Notes: generated by a model from the letters alone, not told the origin. Counted from the first letter of the stretch, positions 34,627 to 44,487 are shown. The stretch is DNA of 64,000 nt from Sediminibacillus massiliensis (GCF_900156915.1 NZ_LT732535.1:2992838-3056837), one strand, 5' to 3'. Translations and numbers: made by a program.

Positions 34627-37548
34627 ATGGCTAAACAAATATCGAAAAAGTTCGTTAGTCTATTGGCGGTTTTGCTTGTGTTTGGATTATTTACTTCCAC
34701 GAAGGCGGCCGCAGAGGATGATTTGCCGATCACGTCGGTAAATGCACCAGCCCCAGTCATTGAACCAGCAGTGGCGAATGAGAATAATGAAACGAGAGTT
34801 TTATTCGACAACACACACGGCCAGACAGCCGGAGCGGCTGACTGGGTAATCAATGGAGCATTTTCCGACTTTGGGGAAGCGATTGCCGGTGAAGGTTATT
34901 ATGTCGAGGAACTGCGTCAGACAAGCGCGATTACTTATGAAGATTTAAGTGGGTATCAGGTCTTTGTCATTCCGGAAGCCAATATCCCTTTTAAAGCATC
35001 TGAACAAGAGGCTATTTTAACTTTTGTGGAAAACGGCGGGAGTGTATTTTTCATTGCGGATCATTACAATGCTGACCGTAATTTAAACCGCTGGGATTCC
35101 GGCGAGGTTTTCAATGGATACCGGCGCGGCGCATATGGTGAACCCACCAAAGGTTTTGAAGAGGATGAGATCAATGCAGAACAGATGGAGGGAGTAACCA
35201 GTTCGGACTGGCTTTCAGATAACTTTGGTGTCCGCTTCCGATACAATGCCATCGGTGATGGAGTGGCAGAGGATATCGTTTCTCCAAGTGAAAGCTTTGG
35301 AGTTACAGAAGGAGTAGGCGGTGTTGCCTTTCATGCCGGTGCCACTGTAGCTGTTACAGATCCTCAACAGGCCAAAGGACTTGTATATGTTCCAGAAGGT
35401 GTTCCTTCCTGGGGACCGGCAGTTGATGAGGGTGTTTACAACGATGGAGGAAGGGATGAAGGCGCTTATGTAGCCATATCTAAAGTTGGCGCAGGAAAAG
35501 CGGCATTTATCGGTGACTCCTCTCCGGTAGAAGACAATACTCCTGTTTACCTTCGTGAAGATACAGGAAGAACGAAAACAACTTATGATGGATTTGAAGA
35601 AGCTGACGATGCTGTTATCCTAACCAACCTAATCAACTGGCTAGCTGAACAGGAAGATTATACAAGCTTAGCAGAACAGGGTATCAGCTTAGACAGCCCA
35701 ACCGAGTTGCATGATTTCGAAATTCCGGAAAATTCTACAGAGCCCGAGGCAGAACCTTGGAACAATCCTCCGGCTGGGTACGAATGGTATGATCGGACCA
35801 CGTTTGCTCCGGGTGCCTATGGGTCGGAAGAAGAAGCAGTCAATCCATCTTACGAGTTGGACTATCAACAACCGCTCCCAGGGAACATGCAAGAATTTCA
35901 AATCCAATTGACAGGAGAGCAAATGGGTTCTTTTACAACAGTATCCGATTTCCGGATCGGTATTTATCTCGATGGAGGTCAGCAAGTTGCTCAATTCAGC
36001 CTCGACGGTGAGAACTGGTCCTCTAGTTATGGCTACTCCGATTACTTTGATATGACAGCAGACGATTCGGGGAACTCTTCCAAATCTATCTATGTCAGAG
36101 TCAAAGAGGGTGTAAGTGGAGAGGCCAATCTTCGTGTGAAGTTAGGCTCAGGCAATCTTCTTACAGAAACGGTGACAATTGATCCTGATGCTGAGCCAGG
36201 GCCCTTTCCAGGCGATGAAGAACCGACTGTTCCAGATGCTGTCTCAATTGGCGAAGCTCGTCAAATCGATGATGGGGAACGAGTAACCGTTGAAGGTGTA
36301 GTGGTATCCGAGCCGGGCATCTTCGGGGCGCAGGGATTTTATCTTCAAGATGATACGGGTGGAATCTACGTTTATCAAAGCCAGTCAGGGTTACAACCTG
36401 GTGATGTGGTAACCATTACTGGTGAATTGGAAACATACAATACAGAGAAAGAAATTATCGATCCGGAAATTATTAAAACAGGAACAGCGGAACTACCAGC
36501 ACCGCAGCAAGTTGAAGCGTTGACGGACGAAAATCAAGGACAGATAGTTCAATTGAACGGGGTCACCATTCAAAATATCCGAACTGCATCAGGCGGTGCA
36601 TTTGAATTCGATGCTGTAAAAGGAGAAAACACCACAACTGTCCGGGTAGACAGTAGGACTGGTGTTACCTTGGATAATTTCCCTTATGAAGAAGGGGATC
36701 TGGCCGACTTAACTGGGGTTTCTGCTATTTGGAATGGCAATTACCAATTAAAACCACGAAATATAGCAGATTTGAATTACGTAAATGAAATAGGCGATGT
36801 CCGTGAGCTGGGAGACAGCCAGCAGGTAACTGTTGAGGGAGTCGTCACTACAGAAACAGGCCTTTGGGGCGGAAAAGCCTTTTACATGCAGGATGAAACC
36901 GGCGGTCTTTATGTTTACCAGCATGACTATGATGTGAAACCGGGAGATGTTGTCAAACTGTCGGGAACCACGACGACATACAATAATGAGTTCGAATTAG
37001 AAAATGTCACATCGCTCGAAGTGATCGGGACAGCTGATGTACCAGAACCGAAAACCATCAGCCCTGGCGAAATTGCCGAGAAAACACAGGGCCAGCTAGT
37101 GAAAATCGGAGGAGTCACCATTACCGAAATTGAAAAGGCGGACAATTATGGTACGACCGAATTCAGGGCTGTCAGCAAAGATGGGGAAAACGTGCTTGTC
37201 CGTTTGGATAATCGTACTGGGACTGATTATGACACTTTTCCTTATGAAGAAGGCGACATAGTGTTTATTACTGGAATATCCAGTGTTTTCCGGGATACTT
37301 ACCAACTCAAACCGAGAAGTATAGAGGATTTCAGCCTGGTTGATAACCATTGGGTGAAAGACTATGTTGGAAACAGTAATATTAAACCATACGGTATCAA
37401 GAATGCCATATCAGTCAAGCTGAGAAATGCTGAGCGGGACAGCAAGCATTACGGTAAGCTGATTCAATTTATCGAAAAGCAACCGGACAAGCATATTGAC
37501 CAGGAACTTAAGTCTGAGTTGGTTTATTACATCGAGTCACTACGGTAA
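34627..37548 (+). CDS. Secreted multidomain protein: amidotransferase-like domain, two YhcR-type OB folds, FIMAH-like tail
   Basis: 973 residues from ATG 34627, just after GGGAGAGGGAGA. Signal peptide 1-29 (cleavage likely after TKAAA). Residues ~56-342 resemble a glutamine amidotransferase-like fold (LFDNTHGQ, ENGGSVFFIADH, GKAAFIGDSSP). Two copies of the OB-fold seen in the secreted nuclease YhcR lie at ~538-717 and ~722-903; each has the FYxQDxTGG(I/L)YVY, PGDVV and YQLKPR landmarks. A C-terminal helical module (~918-971) resembles FIMAH domains. No nuclease or esterase domain is seen. Apparent Pho boxes suggest a role in phosphate or nucleic-acid scavenging (inference). Confidence 0.75.
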   Translation: MAKQISKKFVSLLAVLLVFGLFTSTKAAAEDDLPITSVNAPAPVIEPAVANENNETRVLFDNTHGQTAGAADWVINGAFSDFGEAIAGEGYYVEELRQTSAITYEDLSGYQVFVIPEANIPFKASEQEAILTFVENGGSVFFIADHYNADRNLNRWDSGEVFNGYRRGAYGEPTKGFEEDEINAEQMEGVTSSDWLSDNFGVRFRYNAIGDGVAEDIVSPSESFGVTEGVGGVAFHAGATVAVTDPQQAKGLVYVPEGVPSWGPAVDEGVYNDGGRDEGAYVAISKVGAGKAAFIGDSSPVEDNTPVYLREDTGRTKTTYDGFEEADDAVILTNLINWLAEQEDYTSLAEQGISLDSPTELHDFEIPENSTEPEAEPWNNPPAGYEWYDRTTFAPGAYGSEEEAVNPSYELDYQQPLPGNMQEFQIQLTGEQMGSFTTVSDFRIGIYLDGGQQVAQFSLDGENWSSSYGYSDYFDMTADDSGNSSKSIYVRVKEGVSGEANLRVKLGSGNLLTETVTIDPDAEPGPFPGDEEPTVPDAVSIGEARQIDDGERVTVEGVVVSEPGIFGAQGFYLQDDTGGIYVYQSQSGLQPGDVVTITGELETYNTEKEIIDPEIIKTGTAELPAPQQVEALTDENQGQIVQLNGVTIQNIRTASGGAFEFDAVKGENTTTVRVDSRTGVTLDNFPYEEGDLADLTGVSAIWNGNYQLKPRNIADLNYVNEIGDVRELGDSQQVTVEGVVTTETGLWGGKAFYMQDETGGLYVYQHDYDVKPGDVVKLSGTTTTYNNEFELENVTSLEVIGTADVPEPKTISPGEIAEKTQGQLVKIGGVTITEIEKADNYGTTEFRAVSKDGENVLVRLDNRTGTDYDTFPYEEGDIVFITGISSVFRDTYQLKPRSIEDFSLVDNHWVKDYVGNSNIKPYGIKNAISVKLRNAERDSKHYGKLIQFIEKQPDKHIDQELKSELVYYIESLR

Positions 37549-37575
37549 AGGCTCGAGCAAAAGATTATAACAGTG

Positions 37576-37617
37576 AAAACAAGGGTGTCCGTAAATCCGG
37601 CCATCCTTGTTTTTTGT
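37576..37617 (+). terminator. Terminator after the OB-fold protein gene
   Basis: AAAACAAGG.TG.CCG/CCGG.CA.CCTTGTTTT stem with loop TAAAT, then Ts. Confidence 0.8.
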
Positions 37618-37713
37618 ATTAGCTTTGGTTTTTTCTAGAAGTAACTAGTGCGCATTTAGGTGGTCTTACTGTGATAAAATGGTTCCAACAAGTGATAAAT
37701 GGAGATGAATTAA

Positions 37714-38946
37714 ATGAAAAAAGAAATCATTGACAGGTTTACTACATATGTGAAAATCAACACACAATCTGACCTTCACAACGAGCAATGTCCGTCTACT
37801 GCAGGGCAGCTCGATCTGGCCAATTTACTCGTTGAAGAATTGAATGAAATCGGTATGGAAGACGTATCGATCGATGGCAATGGTTATGTGATGGCTACGC
37901 TCCCGGCTAATACCGATAAAGATGTTCCTGTTGTCGGTTTTTTGGCGCATGTCGATACAGCTACGGATTTTACGGGAGAAAATGTCAGACCGCAGTTGGT
38001 GGAAAATTATGACGGACAAGATATCGTATTAAATGCAGCTCTTGGAGTGAAACTTTCACCGGCAGATTTCCCTGCTTTAACGAATTATATCGGACACACA
38101 CTGGTGACAACAGACGGGACTACTTTGCTTGGTGCCGACAACAAAGCCGGGATAGCGGAGATCATGACAGCAATGGTTTATCTGATCAACCATCCTGAAA
38201 TAAAACATGGCAAGATCAGGGTTGCTTTTACTCCTGATGAAGAAGTCGGTCGGGGCCCGCATAAATTCGATGTAGAAAAATTCGGTGCATCCCACGCCTA
38301 TACAGTAGATGGAGGCCCTTTGGGAGAATTGCAGTATGAAAGTTTCAATGCTGCAGCTGCCAGACTAACATTCAACGGAAAAAATGTTCATCCCGGAACA
38401 GCCAAAGGGAAAATGGTTAATTCCACTAAGATAGCAATGGAATTCCATCAGGGGCTTCCAGAAGAGGAAGCCCCCGAGCTTACAGAAGAATATGAGGGTT
38501 TTTATCATCTCATCTCGTTTGAAGGAGATGTAGAAAAGACTACTCTGTATTATATTATCAGAGACCATGACAAAGAAAAATTTCAAGAGAAGAAAGCAGT
38601 AGTGGAATCGACCGTTTCCAAGTTGCAAGAGAAATATGGGCAGGACATCGTCATCCTGGAAATGAAGGATCAGTACTACAACATGGGAGAGAAGATAGAA
38701 CCAGTCAAAGAAATTGTCGATACTGCTTACCAGGCGATGAAAAACCTGAATATAGAACCGGTTGTGAAACCGATTAGAGGCGGAACAGATGGCTCCCAGT
38801 TATCATTCATGGGTCTACCGACACCAAATATCTTTACCGGTGGGGAGAACTTTCATGGGAAGTATGAGTTTGCCTCGGTGAATAATATGGAAAAGGCTGT
38901 CCGCACGATTGTGGAAATTGCCAAATTGACGGAACAAAATCACTAA
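37714..38946 (+). CDS. pepT: Peptidase T (tripeptide aminopeptidase)
   Basis: 410 residues, M20B family. Releases the N-terminal residue from tripeptides in the cytoplasm. Metal/catalytic motifs: HVDTATD (H79, D81), GADNKAG, TPDEEVG and the late [10 protein letters not shown]. Length is typical. GGAGATG is a moderate ribosome binding site; an extended -10 TGATAAAAT lies at 37672-37680. Followed by a terminator. Confidence 0.95.
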   Translation: MKKEIIDRFTTYVKINTQSDLHNEQCPSTAGQLDLANLLVEELNEIGMEDVSIDGNGYVMATLPANTDKDVPVVGFLAHVDTATDFTGENVRPQLVENYDGQDIVLNAALGVKLSPADFPALTNYIGHTLVTTDGTTLLGADNKAGIAEIMTAMVYLINHPEIKHGKIRVAFTPDEEVGRGPHKFDVEKFGASHAYTVDGGPLGELQYESFNAAAARLTFNGKNVHPGTAKGKMVNSTKIAMEFHQGLPEEEAPELTEEYEGFYHLISFEGDVEKTTLYYIIRDHDKEKFQEKKAVVESTVSKLQEKYGQDIVILEMKDQYYNMGEKIEPVKEIVDTAYQAMKNLNIEPVVKPIRGGTDGSQLSFMGLPTPNIFTGGENFHGKYEFASVNNMEKAVRTIVEIAKLTEQNH

Positions 38947-38955
38947 AGCTTTTAG

Positions 38956-38987
38956 AGGCCGGTCAGAAATCCTGGCTGGCTTTCTTC
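38956..38987 (+). terminator. Terminator after pepT
   Basis: GCCGGTCAG/CCTGGCTGGC stem with loop AAAT, followed by TTTCTTC. Confidence 0.75.
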
Positions 38988-39013
38988 ATCTAAGAATGAC
39001 AAGGAGAGATTTA

Positions 39014-39481
39014 ATGACAGGAAAGACACATATTGTCGGAGGGATTGCTGCAAGTGCTGTTGTCCTCCAGTTGACCCCTCATGATCCAATTATGTTGGTC
39101 ATCGGGGGAGTTTTCGGTTCATTGTTTCCGGATATCTGTCACAGTGGCAGCAAAATTGGCAGGAAGGCGCCAGGATTATCCAAAATAATTAGCAGCTTGT
39201 TCGGACACAGGACGATTACCCATAGTCTGTTATTTTTGATTCTGGTTCAGTTTTTGCTGAATTCTTTTGTTCCATACCCTGATTTGAATAAAGGGATTAT
39301 GGTGGGAATGGTCAGCCACTTAGTACTGGACGCTGCAACTAAGAATGGAATCAAGTTGTTGTATCCCTTGTCCCTTACCATAAGATTTCCGATCACCATC
39401 CGAACAGGAAGCAGCTTCGAAAAAGGAATACTGGCAGTCCTCATCCTGACCATCGCCTATTTCAGCCGCGGTTACCTGTAG
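39014..39481 (+). CDS. YdjM-like membrane-bound metal-dependent hydrolase (DUF457)
   Basis: 155 residues from ATG 39014, with AAGGAGAG upstream; an earlier ATG at 38996 lies before that site. The family pattern is present: GKTHIVGGIAAS at the N-terminus, DICHSGS, HRTITHSLLF and SHLVLDAATKNGI. Four membrane helices. The conserved His/Asp residues form a predicted metal site; YdjM-type proteins are linked to membrane maintenance. The activity of this member is unknown. Confidence 0.8.
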   Translation: MTGKTHIVGGIAASAVVLQLTPHDPIMLVIGGVFGSLFPDICHSGSKIGRKAPGLSKIISSLFGHRTITHSLLFLILVQFLLNSFVPYPDLNKGIMVGMVSHLVLDAATKNGIKLLYPLSLTIRFPITIRTGSSFEKGILAVLILTIAYFSRGYL

Positions 39482-39529
39482 TGCATAGCCGTATAACGAC
39501 CCTAAAAGGTACATATTGAATCATAAAAA

Positions 39530-39763
39530 CCATAAACTACTAACTGTAGCGAGACTTCCTTCCATCCTTTTGGATTGAGTGTTAGTCCGGCGCTGAGGAG
39601 AAACACTCGCTTTCCGTGGGGAACGCTTCAGCCTCCTCGCTGGCAAAAAGCGCCAACTGCGGGGTCTTCAGACTGTTCCTTTCCCACTGGAGTCTCGTAT
39701 TTTTCCTCAGCTTGGTATAATTTCTGATTAGGTGAGAAGTGGTCCTGAAATGTGTCTAACATG
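39530..39763 (+). repeat. Interspersed repeat A, copy 2
   Basis: Begins CCATAAACTAC, has the core CTCGCTTTCCGTGGG...GGGGTCTTCAGACTGTTCC (very close to copy 1) and ends GTGTCTAAC. It lacks the nested repeat B. It accounts, with the tail at 39772-39850, for nearly the whole 39482-39932 gap. Confidence 0.8.
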
Positions 39764-39771
39764 ATTATTAG

Positions 39772-39850
39772 TTTGCCGCAGCGACTCATGCGCTCAACAA
39801 TCATCAGAACAGCAAGAAATAAAATTGTCGCTATTTCGCAAATTGCCTTA
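39772..39850 (+). repeat. Repeat tail T, copy 1
   Basis: TTTGCCGCAGCG, ATGCGCTCAACAAT, CAGAAC and CAAGAAATAAAATTGTC, then a TCGCA...TTGCCT end. Matches 60084-60166 closely. Here it directly follows repeat A, whereas at 59.7-60.1 kb about 400 bp lie between. Confidence 0.7.
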
Positions 39851-39932
39851 ACTCTGGTGCAATTAAGAGCGATTTTGATAATGCATCATAAAATGTCCCT
39901 GTTTGGAGGAGAATAGGGGCGAGGTGATGGTG

Positions 39933-40139
39933 ATGGGTAAGAATAATATGGACGGTCAACCGAAGTCTGGCTTGGAGGAAAATGAAGGAATAGGAATAAG
40001 GACTGATCTGGATTCCAAGCATCCCTTTAACACAGTGGATCGATTTGCTGGTGATTCCGTCAACGAACACAAAGAATTGGAAAAAGCAAACGAGCATTTT
40101 GCCGCTGAAGAAATCAAGCAGGTAAGAGACAATTCATAA
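39933..40139 (+). CDS. Small hydrophilic protein of unknown function
   Basis: 68 residues from ATG 39933, with GAGGTG six bases before. Highly charged, no cysteine, no membrane helix; rich in Glu, Asp, Asn. I do not recognise a family. The clear ribosome binding site and a following terminator support expression. It starts just right of repeat copy 2. Confidence 0.6.
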   Translation: MGKNNMDGQPKSGLEENEGIGIRTDLDSKHPFNTVDRFAGDSVNEHKELEKANEHFAAEEIKQVRDNS

Positions 40140-40152
40140 GAAAAAAGCAGCA

Positions 40153-40196
40153 GGTGGCCAGAGAACCCATGTTCAGAAGGCCACCTCATTTTATTT
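40153..40196 (+). terminator. Terminator after the small hydrophilic gene
   Basis: GGTGGCC/GGCCACC stem, 19-nt loop, then TCATTTTATTT. Confidence 0.75.
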
Positions 40197-40319
40197 ATTG
40201 GAAGATAAATATATTGCTTAAGGGGCATAAAACAAGATGGAAGCCCGCCGTTTCCGGTTTGCAGGGAGAAAAGATGGGAAAAAACAATACAAAGAGCAAA
40301 AGGAAGTCAGAGGAGAAAT

Positions 40320-41876
40320 ATGATGAACATTTACCTGAGCAAGCAGCATGACCCGAGTACGAATGCCAAATTAATCAAAGAATTGGGGTATTGGAAACAG
40401 GGTGACCAAGTAGTCTGGCAAACGACAAATAAACTGTTAAAAGCTATTAAAAAGTACCCGATCGTGAAAAAACCTCTGCTTTCCGCATATCCTGCTGAGG
40501 GAGTCTTGAAAAAAGGGGTAAACCTTTTAGCTGCCCGTCCGGCCCGAATAATGAGGGCGTATTCACTCAAAGGATTCATCGGAGAGGACCGGCTTGTTTA
40601 CCCGGAATGGAAAAAAGAACTAGATGAGCAATACGAAAAGATGCTGCAACAGCAAATGAAAGTAGTGGACGTAACAAATTTCGGAGCACGCGGAGATGGG
40701 AAAACAGATTGTACGAAGGCATTTCATAGAGCGTTAGGGAGAGGAAAGGCAATCGTGAAAGTTCCCGCTGGCACCTACGTGGTTAGAGGAATCAAGCTCC
40801 CTTCCTGGACCATGTTGATTGGGGAAGGAAAGGGCAAAACGATTATCAAGTTGCACGATGATGCTCCTAAAAGACGGCGCCTGATCACCAATGCAAATCA
40901 TATGAAAGGCAATCGTAATATCTATGTGGAAAGCATGAGTTTGGATTGGAACGTTGAAAGGTTGAAAGATGTCAATAAAACGGCCAGCGGCAATAATCTT
41001 TCAAGCTGTCTTACATATGCCAACGTGATGTTTGGTTGGGTGAAACATGTTGAAGCAATTAATCCTGGTCTGCATGGATTCGATGTATCTTCGACTCTCT
41101 ACAATTATTCAGGTGATGGGTATTGGGCTAAAGGACCGAGCAAGTACATTTGGCTGGATAATTTGAACGGCTATGGTTTTGGGGACGATGGAGTCACTAC
41201 TCATCACAGCGAAAACATCCTGATTTCCAATTCTCATATGTGTGACCCGAGCGGACGGGCGCATAATCCAGGCGTTGCCAATTCGAATGGCTTTGAAGTG
41301 GACGATGGTTCGCGGAACGTCTGGCTCCAAAACAACTCATCGACCAGATGCTTCGGAGGGGTAGAGGTGAAAGCCCATCATAACTCATCTGCTGCGATGA
41401 ATACGGTCATCTTCGGCCATATCTCCATTAAAGACAATCGCTCCTATAATTTACGTCATATCGGGCATCACCATCAAGACGATCCGGCATCTAAGACAGC
41501 TTACGATATCCGGCTTGCAAACATTATATCCATCACTCCGGTGTACACCGATTTATATAGGGAGTCCACGCCAAGAGCGATGGTTATTTCAGCCTACAGG
41601 AATGTGGCAGTCAACAATTTCACCGTTATCGGTGACAGAAATTATGATTATAAGAAAAATCCGGTCATAGCTGTCCAGTATCGTGCCAGACACGTTTCTA
41701 TCAACAATGTCCGGTTAACAGGATTTCGTACAGCAAAAGCAGATATTGAAATTTTTGGAGGAGCACAGCGGGCGGATGATGTAAGGTTGTGTAACGTGAC
41801 CACCTATGAGTCGGCACCTGATACAATCGAAATCGGTGCAGGGGTGCAACAGGTGGAAATGATGAAAATTTACTAG
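40320..41876 (+). CDS. Right-handed beta-helix (pectate lyase 3-type) protein
   Basis: 518 residues. After ~110 residues of basic helical sequence comes the pectate_lyase_3 opening VVDVTNFGARGDGKTDCTKAF (split here at FGARG/DGKTD), then parallel beta-helix rungs with NGYGFGDDGVTTHHSENI, HMCDPSGRAHNPGVANSNGFEVDDGS and HIGHHHQDDPASK. Acidic and histidine pairs resemble polysaccharide lyase or epimerase sites. There is no signal peptide, unusual for a polysaccharide-acting enzyme. AGAGGAGAAAT precedes two adjacent ATGs; either could be used. Confidence 0.75.
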   Translation: MMNIYLSKQHDPSTNAKLIKELGYWKQGDQVVWQTTNKLLKAIKKYPIVKKPLLSAYPAEGVLKKGVNLLAARPARIMRAYSLKGFIGEDRLVYPEWKKELDEQYEKMLQQQMKVVDVTNFGARGDGKTDCTKAFHRALGRGKAIVKVPAGTYVVRGIKLPSWTMLIGEGKGKTIIKLHDDAPKRRRLITNANHMKGNRNIYVESMSLDWNVERLKDVNKTASGNNLSSCLTYANVMFGWVKHVEAINPGLHGFDVSSTLYNYSGDGYWAKGPSKYIWLDNLNGYGFGDDGVTTHHSENILISNSHMCDPSGRAHNPGVANSNGFEVDDGSRNVWLQNNSSTRCFGGVEVKAHHNSSAAMNTVIFGHISIKDNRSYNLRHIGHHHQDDPASKTAYDIRLANIISITPVYTDLYRESTPRAMVISAYRNVAVNNFTVIGDRNYDYKKNPVIAVQYRARHVSINNVRLTGFRTAKADIEIFGGAQRADDVRLCNVTTYESAPDTIEIGAGVQQVEMMKIY

Positions 41877-41892
41877 ACTGTCTGTATCAATG

Positions 41893-41928
41893 AGTACTTA
41901 TCCTCTCCTGGAGGGTGGTACTTTTTAT
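41893..41928 (+). terminator. Terminator after the beta-helix gene
   Basis: AGTAC...CCTC/GAGG...GTACT, followed by TTTTATTT. Confidence 0.65.
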
Positions 41929-42002
41929 TTGGAAGATAGGACCCATTTATTAGAATAGTTACCAATTTATAACATATCATGGGGGTGGAGGGATGTGATG
42001 TG

Positions 42003-43496
42003 ATGGCAGTTAGAAATCCCTGGGCTGGTATGTTCCTGGATGAGGAAGAAACTCAAAAATATCTTTCCATCATCCAAAACGGCTTATCTAAGGGGAAATG
42101 CTTTAGGGAAATCATCATCATTGGTGCAGGGATGTCTGGTTTGGTGGCTGGATCATTACTTAAGGGAGCCGGTCACTCTGTTACTATTCTCGAAGGGAGG
42201 GACCGTGTTGGAGGAAGGGTTTATACGGTAAGGGAGCCTTTTGTAGAAGGAGGATACCTCGATGTTGGGGCAATGAGGATTCCCGGATCCCATCTTCTGA
42301 CCAAGGAATACATCAAAAAGTTCAATTTGAGGACAAACAAGTTTGTTAATTCTACACCTCAAGACCTTCTTCATGTCAATGGTTTAACTGTAAGAAGAGA
42401 CCATTATGAGAGCAATCCCGATATTTTTAATATTCCTCTCCATCCCCATGAGAAAAACAAAACAGCACAAGAATTAATCGAATGGGCCCTTAAGCCATTT
42501 ATTGAACTCTATCAGAAAACCCCGATTTCACAAAGGAAAGAGTTATTGCACCGGTATGACAGTTACTCAATGGAGAACTTTTTGAAATGCAACCCATTTG
42601 GCCGTAGTTTGTCCAGCAATGCTATCTACAAAATTAAAGTGTTGATAGGTGTAGAAGGTTTTCCGGAGTACTCGTTTGTAAATATTATAAGGGACATCAT
42701 TTTTCCGATTTTCACCAACAGCAATGACTTTGTAGAAATAGAAGGAGGCAATGATTACTTGCCCAAAGCATTCATGCCCCTGTTATCTTCCAATATACAG
42801 TTCCGTAAAAAGGTCACTAGTATCTATCAACAAAAAAAGATGCGTGTCCAAACGCAAGATTTGGAGACAGGGAAGTACCAGGACTTCACAAGTGATCTAG
42901 TCATAGCGACTATTCCGTTTACAGTGCTTCAGTTTATCGAAGTACACCCCTATTCATCTATCTCCTTTATGAAAAGACGGGCGATTAAGGAAATACATAA
43001 TGTCGCCTCCGTCAAAATTGGTTTGCAGTTTAGAACGCAGTTTTGGAGGAACCATGATTTACACCAAAGCAATCTCATAACAGATATGACCAGCAGATTT
43101 ACTTACACGCCCAGCAGTACAAACCAGGACGGACCGGGTGTGCTGCTGGCCAGTTATAGCTGGTCTGATAATGCTTTATTGTGGGATGGCTTGCCTGAGG
43201 AGGAGAAAATAAATCAAGTCCTTGAAGATTTGGCGAAGATATTTGGTATGGAAGTGTATAAGGAATATATAACTGGCATGTCACATAGTTGGAACCGAAC
43301 CCAATTTTCCAATGGAGCCTTTACACTGTATAAACCTAATCAATACACCGATTTTTCCGAAGTAATCAGGCTTCCGGAAGGCAATCTGCATTTTGCAGGC
43401 GAACATACTTCTTCTTTCCATGGATGGATTGAAGGAGCGGTGGAATCTGGTGTAAGAGTAGCGATGGAGGTGCAAGAGCGGATAATTAACCAATAA
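42003..43496 (+). CDS. Flavin monoamine/L-amino acid oxidase
   Basis: 497 residues from ATG 42003 (41979 also possible). FAD-binding Rossmann motif IIGAGMSGLVAGSLL (near 35-49) and the GRDRVGGR motif; GAMRIPGSH and the C-terminal NLHFAGEHTSSFHGWIEGA segment are diagnostic of flavin amine oxidases, closest in pattern to L-amino acid oxidases. No signal peptide. Deaminates an amine or amino acid to the keto compound, ammonia and hydrogen peroxide; substrate not predictable. Confidence 0.82.
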   Translation: MAVRNPWAGMFLDEEETQKYLSIIQNGLSKGKCFREIIIIGAGMSGLVAGSLLKGAGHSVTILEGRDRVGGRVYTVREPFVEGGYLDVGAMRIPGSHLLTKEYIKKFNLRTNKFVNSTPQDLLHVNGLTVRRDHYESNPDIFNIPLHPHEKNKTAQELIEWALKPFIELYQKTPISQRKELLHRYDSYSMENFLKCNPFGRSLSSNAIYKIKVLIGVEGFPEYSFVNIIRDIIFPIFTNSNDFVEIEGGNDYLPKAFMPLLSSNIQFRKKVTSIYQQKKMRVQTQDLETGKYQDFTSDLVIATIPFTVLQFIEVHPYSSISFMKRRAIKEIHNVASVKIGLQFRTQFWRNHDLHQSNLITDMTSRFTYTPSSTNQDGPGVLLASYSWSDNALLWDGLPEEEKINQVLEDLAKIFGMEVYKEYITGMSHSWNRTQFSNGAFTLYKPNQYTDFSEVIRLPEGNLHFAGEHTSSFHGWIEGAVESGVRVAMEVQERIINQ

Positions 43497-43539
43497 AAAG
43501 GAAGCGCGGAGCGCTCCCTTTTTCCCCATAAATTTAAAA

Positions 43540-44232
43540 TTAATCAGTCTGGATCAAGAGGTTCATGACTTGCTTGGCGACCCCTTTTACGGAAGCGGGA
43601 TTTTGGCCTGTCACGACTCTGCCGTCCTTCTGTATACATTTACGAAATGGAATTTTGGCTTGTTCATATATTGCTCCCCGATGTTTGAGCTTTTGTTCCA
43701 GGGAAAAAGGAATATATTTGTAAAGCATGATGGCTTTTTCTTCTTTATCAGAGTAACCTGTCACTGTTTTCCCTTCCAGGAGATAACGGCCGTTAGAAAG
43801 TTTCAAATTACACAAGGCACTAGGGCCGTGGCAGACCGCGGAAACGATTCCGCCATTCTCGTATATTTTCCTTGTAATTGTTTGTATGGCTTCATTTTCA
43901 GGAAAATCCCACATAGTGCCATGGCCTCCGGCAAAATAGATCGCCTGGTAGTCGGCTGGGTTTATATCGGAAGGAGCTGCCGGTTTTCTAAGCCACTCCA
44001 TAAATGACGTATCATTATAGTAGTCCCGGAGTTTTTTGCTTACTAGCAGTTCAGACAAGCTGCGGGGGTCGACTGGTACCTCGCCGCCATCCGGACTTAT
44101 AATATCGACTTCATATTCTGCTTTGGCCATCCTGTCGTAAAACTTGGTAAATTCACTTAACCATAAACCTGTTTCCTTGGATGGCTGCCCAAGTTCTCCA
44201 TGACTTGTGACCACCATAAGTATTCTCTTCAT
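43540..44232 (-). CDS. DJ-1/PfpI superfamily protein (Hsp31-like)
   Basis: 230 residues from ATG 44232, preceded by GGAGG; a longer frame to 44298 lacks a site. The nucleophile elbow AVCHGPSAL with its cysteine, the upstream FAGGHGTMWDFP and the opening ILMVVTSHGELG fit the Hsp31/glyoxalase III-like group of DJ-1/PfpI proteins, which handle reactive carbonyls or act as chaperones. Convergent with the amine oxidase gene. Confidence 0.82.
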   Translation of the reverse strand: MKRILMVVTSHGELGQPSKETGLWLSEFTKFYDRMAKAEYEVDIISPDGGEVPVDPRSLSELLVSKKLRDYYNDTSFMEWLRKPAAPSDINPADYQAIYFAGGHGTMWDFPENEAIQTITRKIYENGGIVSAVCHGPSALCNLKLSNGRYLLEGKTVTGYSDKEEKAIMLYKYIPFSLEQKLKHRGAIYEQAKIPFRKCIQKDGRVVTGQNPASVKGVAKQVMNLLIQTD

Positions 44233-44355
44233 ACTAGTCCTCCTGTCATTTATGTAGGGTAAGCTTATAATAATATTCCACAAGCCTCGCTGATTCAATC
44301 AAATAATTTTGCTTTTCCTTGTTTAATCCGGTTAAAGGCAAAAACCAGTAAACAC

Positions 44356-44397
44356 TTGCAATAATACTAATATGTTTTATAATGATAATGGTTCTCA
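44356..44397 (+). promoter_or_regulatory. Promoter with overlapping Fur box
   Basis: TTGCAA (44356-44361), 16 bp, TATAAT (44378-44383), and TGATAATGGTTCTCA at 44383-44397, which matches the 7-1-7 Fur box TGATAATNATTATCA at 12 of 14 positions. Predicts iron repression of the downstream reductase. Confidence 0.6.
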
Positions 44398-44487
44398 ATT
44401 ATATTTGTGAGTAATGATAGAAATTTTATTATATAAGGATACATATTTTGGCGATCCAGTTGGATGATGGATAATATGGAGACAAAC

